Assembly (NCBI GenBank): GCA_964502635.1
Contig: CAZCXI010000028.1
Span: 1 to 34,035, forward strand
Origin: C00003060 sp964502635
GTDB taxonomy: Bacteria > Desulfobacterota > Desulfobacteria > Desulfobacterales > C00003060
Direction: 5' to 3'
DNA: 34,035 nt
The notes beneath the pieces were generated by a model that was given only the letters and a program-made list of their open reading frames with translations, was not told the DNA's origin and made no database searches. A program made the translations under genes and the position numbers. Shown here in pieces: positions 1 through 7,958 of the stretch (positions are counted from its first letter, which is position 1; each line of letters starts with the position of its first letter).

Positions 1-692
1 ACACCACCAAGGCCGTTACCAAGGGCTATGCCATCGGTTCGGCCGGTCTGGCAGCTCTGGTGCTCTTTGCCGCTTATATCCAGGATCTTAAGGAATTGGG
101 ACATGCCGCTGCCGCCGGTGGTGCCTTTGAGGCCTTGACCTTTGATCTTGGCAACGTGAACGTGATCGTCGGCCTTTTTATCGGCGGGCTCCTTCCGTAT
201 CTATTTGCCTCTATTGCCATGATGGCGGTAGGAAAAGCCGGTGGTCAGGTCGTGGTCGAGGTGAGGCGGCAATTCCGGGAGATTCCGGGTATCATGGAAG
301 GTACGGCAAAACCGGACTATGCTCGCTGCGTGGATATTGTGACCCGTTTTGCCCTGAAAGAGATGATTGTGCCGGCCCTTATCCCGGTGGTTGTGCCGGT
401 TATTGTTGGTCTCTTGCTTGGGCCGGTTGCGCTGGGTGCCGTGCTGATCGGTAGTATCATCACAGGCGTCTTTGTGGCGATCTCCATGACCACAGGAGGC
501 GCAGCCTGGGACAATGCCAAAAAGTATATCGAGGATGGCCACTTTGGTGGCAAGGGAAGCGAACCCCACAAGGCTGCCGTGACGGGCGACACGGTTGGCG
601 ACCCATATAAAGACACCGCAGGACCGGCCATCAACCCGATGATCAAGATCCTTAATGTGGTGGCCCTTCTGATGGTGCCGTTCTTGATCTAA
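1..692 (+). CDS. hppA: K+-independent H+-translocating membrane pyrophosphatase, C-terminal part (partial)
   Basis: The reading frame is open from base 3 and runs off the left edge, leaving about 229 C-terminal residues of a protein that is normally 660-800 long. The fragment opens with TTKAVTKGYAIGSAG, the conserved cytoplasmic-loop motif of membrane pyrophosphatases. In this family a Lys at the third residue (codon at 9-11) marks the K+-independent H+-pumping subgroup, whereas Ala marks K+-dependent pumps. Further family signatures are VEVRRQFREIPGI and the late GGAAWDNAKKYIEDG segment with the following K/D-rich stretch that helps bind PPi-Mg. Several hydrophobic segments alternate with these loops. 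The enzyme couples cytoplasmic PPi hydrolysis to proton export, and in sulfate reducers PPi comes from sulfate activation by ATP sulfurylase. The H+ assignment rests on one diagnostic residue. Confidence 0.95.
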   Translation, partial: TTKAVTKGYAIGSAGLAALVLFAAYIQDLKELGHAAAAGGAFEALTFDLGNVNVIVGLFIGGLLPYLFASIAMMAVGKAGGQVVVEVRRQFREIPGIMEGTAKPDYARCVDIVTRFALKEMIVPALIPVVVPVIVGLLLGPVALGAVLIGSIITGVFVAISMTTGGAAWDNAKKYIEDGHFGGKGSEPHKAAVTGDTVGDPYKDTAGPAINPMIKILNVVALLMVPFLI

Positions 693-718
693 ACACAGCT
701 TTACCTGTTTGGTACAAT

Positions 719-760
719 AAAAAAGGATTGGTGTGGTCACCACACCAATCCTTTTTTTAT
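719..760. terminator. Bidirectional intrinsic terminator between hppA and ycaO
   Basis: A perfect 16-bp stem (721-736 with 740-755) has a 3-base loop and is bordered by an A-run on the left and a T-run on the right. It can therefore terminate transcripts from both strands. It sits 29 bases after the hppA stop and 30 bases before the ycaO stop, which fits convergent genes. Confidence 0.93.
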
Positions 761-786
761 TAGATTCTGCAACAAGCAAGTTTACG

Positions 787-2097
787 CTATGCAAAGAAAC
801 TCTGCATTATCTTACTGAAGTCTTTTCCGCGCCAGGTGGCGGAAGGTTTTGTTTCTTCAGACACGAGGATATCCCGTCTCAAGAAAGGCAAGAAATCAGA
901 GACGCGCGGGATAATGACTCTTACCGCCGGGAAATTCAGTACCGGGTGGGTGTGATTTAGTATGATACAATCGGTATCGAGCGCTTTGCATATTTTCTTA
1001 ATCTCCTCAATCTCGCCAAGTATATCTTTGATTCCGATGCTCTTATAAGTTCCAGCCTCTCCCTGTTCAAGAAATGAGATGTCTTTCATAGAAACACCAC
1101 ATCTCATTAGCATGTAGAGATCATTAAGGCGAGATCGATGGATAACTGGTTTATCCAAATGTGGACGCGGTGCTCGCAGTGTCTCTCGGCCCTGCACGCC
1201 TTCCAGCAGGCATCTTCTTAAACCTTCGTCTGAATGGAAAGATGCGCCTGCTATGAGCATTCTATGTTCCAGACGGTCAGGCCGCAAATTGTTGTTGATG
1301 AAGAGGACGCCTATCCCTGGCAGCAGTCCATCGAAAGAAAGATCTTTAATCATTATGTCAACATTGCTCGTGTGATAGAGTCTGATCATATCCCTTGTGA
1401 GTGGATCCTGCACGGAGTCTAAATCTATGGTGGGCACGATTTTTTCTGGTTTTATGATTTGTATCTGGGCGTGACGTTCAAATATCTCACATGAGGCCTG
1501 GATTATCGCCTCTTCGATCGTGTTGCCTGCTGCCATCCCATTAGAGCCGTGAATATAGGCAATGAAATTGACCGGAACCTTTACCGCCTTTCCGCTGATG
1601 ACTGAAAACCCGTCCACCCAATGTCTGGCCATCCTGCTTCCCTTGATTTCCTCAATGTCTCTATTTGTCAGATGGCTTTCGTTTTTCAACAGGTCCTCTA
1701 TTCTCAAGGGGTTTTCCAAGTCATCCTGATGGGCATGTACGTATCCCTCCATCCATTCATAATTCAGAAACCTACTAGTTTCCTCATTGTACAGGGCAGG
1801 AATGTTAAACCGCACCTGTTCCTCAAAGACCGGATAGAACAGTCCGGCGCTGAGGCGTTCAGCCAGCTCCGCATGTGCACTCGCTTCTGCAAGCTCGGCA
1901 GTAATGCCTTTTCCCTCACACACGATCCTCATTGAATCAAGCCATACTCGCCCCCAGTGGAGGTTAGGCGAGACCCCAAAGGGGCGGTATTGAGCGTCGA
2001 GGTCCAATCTTCGCAATCCATCCTTGATTCTCTTTATTGTATTGGACGGAAGATCACACTTGCCGTACTCATTTCTGACGCCATTCCGAAATTCCAT
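787..2097 (-). CDS. YcaO-family ATP-dependent cyclodehydratase/thioamidation-type protein
   Basis: YcaO proteins use ATP to activate peptide backbone amides, giving azoline rings, thioamides or amidines; E. coli YcaO instead influences ribosomal protein S12 methylthiolation. The YcaO core starts near LPSNTIKRIKDGL. The ATP/Mg-binding signatures are visible: EASAHAELAER, then EEAIIQASCEIFERHA, then the R-rich segment RRCLLEGVQGRETLRAPRP. The frame stays open upstream to an ATG at 2238, which has no ribosome site. I chose the ATG at 2097 (436 residues) because GGGGAG lies 11 bases upstream and the extra N-terminus has no family features. The gene diverges from the 110-residue protein gene, and no TfuA or SagB-like partner is visible. 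The substrate is unknown. Family confidence is high; function is not. Confidence 0.85.
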   Translation of the reverse strand: MEFRNGVRNEYGKCDLPSNTIKRIKDGLRRLDLDAQYRPFGVSPNLHWGRVWLDSMRIVCEGKGITAELAEASAHAELAERLSAGLFYPVFEEQVRFNIPALYNEETSRFLNYEWMEGYVHAHQDDLENPLRIEDLLKNESHLTNRDIEEIKGSRMARHWVDGFSVISGKAVKVPVNFIAYIHGSNGMAAGNTIEEAIIQASCEIFERHAQIQIIKPEKIVPTIDLDSVQDPLTRDMIRLYHTSNVDIMIKDLSFDGLLPGIGVLFINNNLRPDRLEHRMLIAGASFHSDEGLRRCLLEGVQGRETLRAPRPHLDKPVIHRSRLNDLYMLMRCGVSMKDISFLEQGEAGTYKSIGIKDILGEIEEIKKICKALDTDCIILNHTHPVLNFPAVRVIIPRVSDFLPFLRRDILVSEETKPSATWRGKDFSKIMQSFFA

Positions 2098-2308
2098 TTG
2101 ATCTGTTACTCCCCGGGAAGAAACGATATAGAACTCTTCTTTTGATGGGGGAATATAAAAAGAAATGGCCTTGTGGTCAAGGGGCCACAAGATGCGCCTC
2201 CAAAGCGCCCAACAACATGCAACGAAGTCCCCCCACATAATGATGAGGCTGTCATTCGTATTTGTCCAAACAGAATATTCTATCAGAGGACCAACCAGGA
2301 TCAGGTAC

Positions 2309-2337
2309 TTGACAAGGGATCATTGTTATAATATAGG
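2309..2337 (+). promoter_or_regulatory. Sigma70-type promoter for the 110-residue protein gene
   Basis: TTGACA at 2309-2314 and TATAGG at 2332-2337 are separated by exactly 17 bases. They lie in the gap between the divergent ycaO gene and the 110-residue protein gene, and imply a leader of about 150 bases. The two hexamers and the spacing are identical to the dsrA promoter at 5149-5177. The rest of 2098-2492 holds no ORF I would call. Confidence 0.7.
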
Positions 2338-2492
2338 AAATTGATCTCTGGAGGCGGCATACCAGCCGTGTAAACAAGAAATTTCTACGAATGAAAGGGG
2401 GATGGTACGTTTTAGGTAGAAAGGATATCCTAGTCAATGGCTTGTTGCCGTATAGGCAGATATTCAGTAATTCACCAACAGGAGGTGTTCAG

Positions 2493-2825
2493 ATGGCGGA
2501 CTATTACATCAACGTCTTTTTGGATGACGAGAAACTCAAGCAGATTGAAGATGCTGGATTGGCCGATGAGGTGCAGGAAATAGATGGCAAAAAGGCGGTT
2601 CAAGTTGCTGTCAACAGGAAGGAACAGAAGAAACTTGCGAAGGGCTTCCCGGATATGTCCTTTGACGCTTCAAATGCCTGTGTACTTCCTGCAGAGGCAG
2701 AGAAGACCTTGTTGGGTTTTGTAACCGATAATAAGTCCCTGGACGTGATGAAGTTTGCAATTTTAAAGCTTTACAACCCTCTTGCCGGAAGGGGCATATC
2801 TGGAAGGGGTACTGGGGCGCGCTAA
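2493..2825 (+). CDS. Conserved-looking small protein of unknown function, divergent from ycaO
   Basis: This is a 110-residue protein I do not recognise. The frame extends upstream, but the ATG at 2493 has an ideal ribosome site (AGGAGGTG, 2480-2487) 5 bases before it, so I start there. The protein is soluble and charged, with no signal peptide or membrane span. The N-terminus MADYYINVFLDDEKLKQIED suggests a beta strand followed by a helix. There is one Cys, in the segment FDASNACVLPAEAEK, and a Gly/Arg-rich tail ending GRGISGRGTGAR. It is transcribed away from the YcaO gene and towards the dsr cluster. It could be a YcaO substrate or partner, or an unrelated small protein, and the sequence does not decide between these. 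Confidence 0.8.
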   Translation: MADYYINVFLDDEKLKQIEDAGLADEVQEIDGKKAVQVAVNRKEQKKLAKGFPDMSFDASNACVLPAEAEKTLLGFVTDNKSLDVMKFAILKLYNPLAGRGISGRGTGAR

Positions 2826-3133
2826 GCCTCCCCCCAACCTAGTCCCCTCCTCTCTGAGCCGAAGACCTCCAGGGGAAGTGATGAATAGACAGTAACTGAC
2901 TTTGGCGCATGCCCTGAGAGGTGCTGTAAAGGGGATGTCATTCAAGGAAGGGAATGGGTCCTTGGATCGATTCCCCTCTTGTTTTAAGGGGCGCCGAGTT
3001 GGGCCGCGGGGCAGGACGGTTGACAACAGGGGGATAGACATGTAGACGTCTAGCTGTCGCGTTTTTCCGTTGGGCTGAACTGGCCAATACGATGTCAACG
3101 GGCAAAGGAACGCAATAGGCAAAGAGGAACTTC
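2826..3133. other. Non-coding gap with a candidate promoter and a small palindrome
   Basis: I see no convincing gene in these 308 bases; minus-strand frames here have no family features. A candidate promoter for the TPR gene is TTGACA at 3020-3025 and TAGACG at 3043-3048, 17 bases apart. The perfect 10-bp palindrome TAGACGTCTA (3043-3052) covers that -10 box and could be an operator. The promoter call is weaker than the others in the window because the -10 is poor. Confidence 0.4.
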
Positions 3134-3775
3134 ATGGAAAAGCCAGAGAAAAAAGCGCGAACCACCAGAGAATATATTGAAGAACAGGTGGCGACCCTGG
3201 CCAAGAGTCCCGAGTGTGGCACGACCCACTACAACCTTGCCGTGGGCCTTATCAAGCAACAGAAGTGGGATGAGGCGGTGGAGGAACTTATGGCTGCAGT
3301 GAATGAATGCCCCACGCTGGGAGAAGCCTATGTGGCCCTGGGTGGCATCTCTTTGCATAAGGGAGATCTGGACTCCTGTATCAACTTCAATCAGCGGGCT
3401 GTTGCGGTCAGGCCGAAATTTGCCCAGCCATACGGGAATCTTGGTTTTGCCTATGTGCAGATGGGTGATCCGGAGACGGCCATTGATTTCCTGGAAAAAG
3501 CGGTCTCCATTAACCCCGAGTTTATCCAGGCCCACACCACCCTGGCCAGTGCGTATTTTATGCAGGGCCGATTGGACGAATCCATTGCCGCAGCCAAGAA
3601 GGCCCTGGAGATTGAGCCTACCTTTGCCGTTGCCCACAACAATCTGGCCCTGGCTTATTGTGAGAAAGGGGCTTACAAACAGGCTGTTGAGCATTGCGAC
3701 AAAGCCCTGGCCCACGGATTTGACGTTGAGCCGAAGTTCTTGAAAGACCTGGAGCCTTATCGCCGATCTGGCTGA
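3134..3775 (+). CDS. Tetratricopeptide-repeat protein upstream of dsrAB
   Basis: This 213-residue protein is built largely of TPR units from about residue 35 to 205. Typical repeat signatures are HYNLAVGLIKQQKWDEAVEE, PYGNLGFAYVQMGDPETAID, AHTTLASAYFMQGRLDESIA and AHNNLALAYCEKGAYKQAVE. There is no signal peptide or membrane segment, so it should be cytoplasmic. TPR arrays mediate protein-protein contacts, often in complex assembly. The ATG at 3134 follows AAGAGGAA closely. It precedes the kinase-like gene by 148 bases and dsrA by about 1.6 kb on the same strand. A role in assembling or regulating sulfite reductase is possible but unproven. Confidence 0.92.
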   Translation: MEKPEKKARTTREYIEEQVATLAKSPECGTTHYNLAVGLIKQQKWDEAVEELMAAVNECPTLGEAYVALGGISLHKGDLDSCINFNQRAVAVRPKFAQPYGNLGFAYVQMGDPETAIDFLEKAVSINPEFIQAHTTLASAYFMQGRLDESIAAAKKALEIEPTFAVAHNNLALAYCEKGAYKQAVEHCDKALAHGFDVEPKFLKDLEPYRRSG

Positions 3776-3923
3776 AAGCTTAAAGCTGAAAGACCAATAT
3801 GGTTTCTTTAGTGACGCTTGGCCGTGAGAACGAAGCAAAGGACCGATGACCTCAATTTCCAACTGTTCGTTTTTGGCTTTGAGCCTTGCATAAGAAATTT
3901 GGGGGTCTTGCAAAGATCTCTCT

Positions 3924-5126
3924 TTGACTAAAGCCTACCAACCCAAGATTCGGTATCTGCTCCCCTCGCCCCGAGGTCATGTCCCACTGGATGAAATTAC
4001 ATCTGATGTGTCTCTCCGACTGACACGTGGTGGAACCCCTTCCGCCTCTGGACCTTCCGTAACCCTTGGCCAATACTTTCGGGCCATTAAGAATGTTATT
4101 TCAAGAGATACCTACGGCCCTTTAGTCGATGCCACAGCCAGCCAACTGGCAGAGGATGTCTGCCTGGCTGATGTTGAAGTAATACGGATCTGTGCGGAGA
4201 AGCACGGCAGTGACTACCACCCGGCCAGGATTGAGGTGACAGTCAATGGCGCCTGCGCCGCTTTTGTGATGAACGTGGCCGTCACGGCAAGGGGAAAGGA
4301 CCGCCTGCGTCGTGAATTTAGCCTCCTTAAATACCTGAACGGCAAATGTGATTTCCCCTTTTTGCCGCAGACCTACTTTCAGGGGGAGGCCTTTTTTAGC
4401 GCAGGTCGGGACGGGGGCTCCATGGTCATGTTTTTGGCAGATTGGTTTACAGGGTATCATGAATTTCACCTTTCCATAGACGAAAGCGACGGTTCCCGGA
4501 AACTCGTCGTTTGGAATACGGTCAAAGGTCATCAGCGCCTTTCTCCGTCACAAGCACGGCAGGTATATAGCCAGGCCGCCAAGATCATGACGCTCTATTA
4601 TGACATCGAGACCTTTGAACAGATCTTCCCCTGGCATCACGCTGCCGGGGACTTTGTCGTGAAGACGCAGGACAAATCCCTGGATATTCGACTGGTGACG
4701 GCCAGGCAATATGCCCGCATGGTGGACCGCTCCGCAGGGATTTCGGTCCATGAGGCCTTGTTGTTTTTCTTGTTGAACCTGTCCGTGAGGATGCGGCTGG
4801 ACCGCATTGACGGTGTGGGCGGTGTTGCATGGGCAGATGATGAATGTTTGGGGGCCACCTTGGAGGGGTTTGTCGAAGGGCTTAGGATCAAGGAGGGTCA
4901 GGGGATGGTGGGAAGGGGATTTGTGGACGGGTTCATCCAATATGCCAGGTCTCTTCGCAAAAAAGACCTAGCAGATAGATTCCATGCCCTCATTGATGCC
5001 TGTGATCAAGCCGCCCCGGACATCCCCGTGATCAGAGGCCATCTTGAAAGCCATGTCTGGAAACACCATCTCGCCCTTCAGAACTTTCGGCTTGATGATT
5101 TCTCACCTCAAAAGTATGGGAAATAA
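3924..5126 (+). CDS. Protein of unknown function upstream of dsrA, possibly kinase-like (APH fold)
   Basis: This is a 400-residue soluble protein with no family I can name firmly. The order of motifs recalls aminoglycoside-phosphotransferase/protein-kinase-like folds: a strand-rich N-lobe with RLRREFSLLKYLNG, a hinge-like segment MVMFLADWFTGYHEFHLS, and then FPWHHAAGDFVVK followed by LDIRLVTARQY, where a catalytic loop and metal-binding Asp would be expected. The canonical HxD-x4-N loop is not clearly present, so it may be divergent or inactive. The start is uncertain: the frame opens after a TAA at 3891, and TTG at 3924 is the earliest plausible start, without a strong ribosome site. The dsrA promoter lies just after its stop. 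That the frame is a gene is much more certain than its function. Confidence 0.75.
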   Translation: MTKAYQPKIRYLLPSPRGHVPLDEITSDVSLRLTRGGTPSASGPSVTLGQYFRAIKNVISRDTYGPLVDATASQLAEDVCLADVEVIRICAEKHGSDYHPARIEVTVNGACAAFVMNVAVTARGKDRLRREFSLLKYLNGKCDFPFLPQTYFQGEAFFSAGRDGGSMVMFLADWFTGYHEFHLSIDESDGSRKLVVWNTVKGHQRLSPSQARQVYSQAAKIMTLYYDIETFEQIFPWHHAAGDFVVKTQDKSLDIRLVTARQYARMVDRSAGISVHEALLFFLLNLSVRMRLDRIDGVGGVAWADDECLGATLEGFVEGLRIKEGQGMVGRGFVDGFIQYARSLRKKDLADRFHALIDACDQAAPDIPVIRGHLESHVWKHHLALQNFRLDDFSPQKYGK

Positions 5127-5148
5127 CCGTGTCACCGAGGTTTTTTTG

Positions 5149-5177
5149 TTGACAAAGCATGTAAATAAGTCTATAGG
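5149..5177 (+). promoter_or_regulatory. Sigma70-type promoter of the dsrAB(DN) unit
   Basis: TTGACA (5149-5154) and TATAGG (5172-5177) are 17 bases apart, 22 bases after the stop of the upstream gene. The predicted transcript has a leader of about 180 bases before dsrA. A strong promoter fits the high expression known for dissimilatory sulfite reductase. Confidence 0.8.
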
Positions 5178-5363
5178 CTTTCATTGCACAAGCGTACGTT
5201 CATCTTTGTTCGCAAAATCCGTTTAACCTTAACACACACTTTTTCTCTGCGCTTTTCTTGATCCTGCACAGAGAGCGTCAGACATGGAGAGGAGGTGAGA
5301 GGTACTTTTTTGAGCGAAAGCGGGCCACACGGATTTTTAAAATAAGGAAATGGAGGTGGAATA

Positions 5364-6686
5364 ATGGTTGAATTCAAACACAAAACCCCAAAGATTGATG
5401 AACTGGAAACCGGGCCCTGGACGAGCTTTGTTTCAGACATAAAGCGCGAACACGAATCCAGGATGGAGAACAAGAAAGGGATTGATTTCCAGTTTACCCA
5501 GGATTGCTGTGATGACCTTTTGGGTGTGCTGGAATTGTCCTATGAGCACATGAGGACGCACTGGAAGCACGGCGGCATTGTTGGTGTGTTCGGATACGGA
5601 GGTGGTGTCATCGGCCGGTACTGTGACCAGCCTGAGATGTTTCCGGGTGTGGCGCACTTTCACACCATGCGTGTTAACCAACCCATGGGGCACTTTTACA
5701 CCACGAAGTACTTGGAGCAACTCATGGACCTGTGGGAAAGACGCGGCAGCGGTATCACCAACATGCACGGTTCCACGGGTGACATTGTCTTTATCGGCAC
5801 GTCCACACCTCAGTTAGAAGAGGTCTTCTATGAATTGACCCACAACATCAACCAGGACTTGGGTGGTTCAGGATCGAATCTGCGCACCCCGTCCGATTGC
5901 ATGGGTCAGTCCATGTGCGAGTGGGCCTGCTACGACACTCAGGAGATCTGTTATCAGCTGACCATGGAGTATCAGGACGAGTTGCACCGGCCGGCCTTTC
6001 CTTATAAGTTCAAGTTTAAGTTTGACGGCTGTCCCAACTGCTGCGTGGCCTCCATTGCCCGGTCCGACCTCTCCTATATCGGCACCTGGCGGGACGACAT
6101 CCGTATCGACCAGGAGGCGGTCAAGGCGTATGTAGGCGGTGAATTAGTACCCGGCGGCGGTGACCATGCGAGCCGTGACTGGGGCCCCTTTGACATCCAG
6201 AAAGAGGTGATCGATCTTTGTCCTACCGAGTGTATGCGATGGGACGGCAGCAAGCTTGAGATCAACACCCCCGAATGTACCAGGTGTATGCACTGCCTCA
6301 GCGTCATGCCCAGGGCCCTTCGACCGGGTCTTGACAAAGGTTGTTCTATCCTGGCCGGTGCCAAGGCCCCGATCCTGGATGGTGCCCAGATGGCGACGCT
6401 GATTGTGCCGTTTATCAAGGTCGAACCGCCCTATGATGAGATCAAGGAAAAAGTCATTGAACCCATCTGGGATTGGTGGATGGAAGAGGGGAAGAACCGT
6501 GAGCGCCTTGGTGAGCTGATCAAACGGCAGGGCATGCAGAAGCTTTTGGAGGTGACAGGCTTTAAGCCGATTCCACAGATGATTCAGGAGCCTCGATCCA
6601 ATCCCTACGTCTTCTGGAAAGAAGACGAAGTGCCTGGCGGATGGAAGCGCGACATTAACGAATTCAGGAAATATCATCAGAGATAG
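5364..6686 (+). CDS. dsrA: Dissimilatory sulfite reductase, alpha subunit
   Basis: DsrA forms the cytoplasmic alpha2beta2 enzyme with DsrB, reducing sulfite by passing sulfur to DsrC as a trisulfide. The 440-residue length is standard. The siroheme-[4Fe-4S] cysteines are visible as Cys179 and Cys185 (CMGQSMC) and Cys223 and Cys227 (CPNCC). The inserted ferredoxin domain has Cys286 (LCPTEC region) and CTRCMHC at 305-311. The start has an excellent ribosome site (GGAGGTGG before ATG). dsrB follows 11 bases after the stop, so the two are co-transcribed. The sequence is of the reductive bacterial type, supported by the accompanying dsrD. Confidence 0.99.
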   Translation: MVEFKHKTPKIDELETGPWTSFVSDIKREHESRMENKKGIDFQFTQDCCDDLLGVLELSYEHMRTHWKHGGIVGVFGYGGGVIGRYCDQPEMFPGVAHFHTMRVNQPMGHFYTTKYLEQLMDLWERRGSGITNMHGSTGDIVFIGTSTPQLEEVFYELTHNINQDLGGSGSNLRTPSDCMGQSMCEWACYDTQEICYQLTMEYQDELHRPAFPYKFKFKFDGCPNCCVASIARSDLSYIGTWRDDIRIDQEAVKAYVGGELVPGGGDHASRDWGPFDIQKEVIDLCPTECMRWDGSKLEINTPECTRCMHCLSVMPRALRPGLDKGCSILAGAKAPILDGAQMATLIVPFIKVEPPYDEIKEKVIEPIWDWWMEEGKNRERLGELIKRQGMQKLLEVTGFKPIPQMIQEPRSNPYVFWKEDEVPGGWKRDINEFRKYHQR

Positions 6687-6697
6687 GGGGTGAAACC

Positions 6698-7849
6698 ATG
6701 GCATTTATTTCTTCAGGGTACAATCCCAAGAAACCGATGGAAGACAGGATCACGGATATTGGGCCGAGATATTATGAAGAGTTCTATCCACCAATTATCA
6801 AGAAAAACAAAGGCAAATGGTTGTATCACGAGATCTTGGAGCCGGGCATTATCGTCCGTGTTGCTGAAAGCGGAGACGAGCTGTACGTGGTCCGCGCGGG
6901 CGGCTGCCGCCTGATGAGTGTATCTCATATCCGGGAGATTATGGAGATTGCCGACAAGTACTGCGACGGCTATGTCCGGTGGACTACCCGGAACAACGTA
7001 GAGTTCATGACGGACAGCAAGGATAAGGCTATGGCCTTAAAAAAGGACCTGCTGAGTCGGAAACAGCCTGGCGGATGCTACAAGTTTCCCATCGGGGGCA
7101 CCGGTGCCGGCATCACCAATATCGTGCACACCCAGGGCTGGATTCATTGCCACACGCCGGCTACGGATGCCTCGGGCACGGTCAAGGCCACGATGGACGA
7201 AATTTTTGACGAATTTACCAACATGAAGCTTCCCGCCAAGCTCAGGGTTTCCATGGCCTGCTGCCTGAACATGTGCGGTGCGGTCCACTGCTCGGATATC
7301 GCTATCCTGGGTTACCACCGCAAGCCGCCCATGATTGACGTTGAATACATTGACAAGTTCTGCGAGATTCCGCTGGCCATTGCGGCCTGTCCTACAGCGG
7401 CCATCAAGCCGGCTAAAGTGGAACTGCCCGATGGTACAAAGGTGAATGCCGTCTCTGTTAACGAGGATCGGTGCATGTTCTGCGGCAACTGCTATACCAT
7501 GTGCCCGTCCATGCCTCTGGCGGATACGGAAGGCGATGGTATCGTGCTCATGGCAGGCGGTAAGATATCAAACAGGATAGACGCACCTAAGTTTTCCAAG
7601 GTCGTCGTCGCCTTTATTCCTAATGAACCGCCTCGCTGGCCGACCATGACCGCTACCATTAAAAGGATGGTTAACGCATATTCGGCTGATGCCAACAAGT
7701 ACGAGCGGCTGGGCCAATGGGCCGAAAGGATCGGCTGGGAGAAGTTCTTTGAAAAGTGCGATCTTGAATTCACCCATCATCTCATCGATGATTTCCGTGA
7801 TCCGGCCTATTATACCTGGCGCCAGACGACCAATTTCAAGTTTACCTAA
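6698..7849 (+). CDS. dsrB: Dissimilatory sulfite reductase, beta subunit
   Basis: DsrB is the partner of DsrA and carries the catalytically competent siroheme site. At 383 residues it is of normal length. The expected siroheme-cluster cysteines are present at Cys151 (WIHCHTP) and Cys188, Cys189 and Cys193 (ACCLNMC). The ferredoxin domain has Cys231 (AACPTAA) and CMFCGNC at 259-265. A GGGGGTG ribosome site precedes the ATG. The gene is followed by a long hairpin and then dsrD. Confidence 0.99.
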   Translation: MAFISSGYNPKKPMEDRITDIGPRYYEEFYPPIIKKNKGKWLYHEILEPGIIVRVAESGDELYVVRAGGCRLMSVSHIREIMEIADKYCDGYVRWTTRNNVEFMTDSKDKAMALKKDLLSRKQPGGCYKFPIGGTGAGITNIVHTQGWIHCHTPATDASGTVKATMDEIFDEFTNMKLPAKLRVSMACCLNMCGAVHCSDIAILGYHRKPPMIDVEYIDKFCEIPLAIAACPTAAIKPAKVELPDGTKVNAVSVNEDRCMFCGNCYTMCPSMPLADTEGDGIVLMAGGKISNRIDAPKFSKVVVAFIPNEPPRWPTMTATIKRMVNAYSADANKYERLGQWAERIGWEKFFEKCDLEFTHHLIDDFRDPAYYTWRQTTNFKFT

Positions 7850-7877
7850 GCCGACAATAGTTTGTATTTCAACCGTA

Positions 7878-7914
7878 CCCTTTGCCCCCTCCTTTTAGAG
7901 GAGGGGGCAAAGGG
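7878..7914 (+). terminator. Strong hairpin between dsrB and dsrD (attenuator or mRNA-processing structure)
   Basis: A perfect 15-bp GC-rich stem (7878-7892 with 7900-7914) has a 7-base loop, 28 bases after the dsrB stop. It is not followed by a T-run (AGAAAAGAG follows), so it is unlikely to be an efficient intrinsic terminator. It more probably protects the 3' end of dsrAB mRNA or partly attenuates transcription into dsrD and dsrN. Confidence 0.65.
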
Positions 7915-7958
7915 AGAAAAGAGATACTCTTAGCCTGATCGACGAAAAGAGACGAGAA

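Noticed and set aside
3095..3913. Long minus-strand frame (272 codons) opposite the TPR gene
   Set aside because: It is antisense to a clear TPR protein, shows no family motif, and its coding appearance follows from the codon bias of the plus-strand gene.
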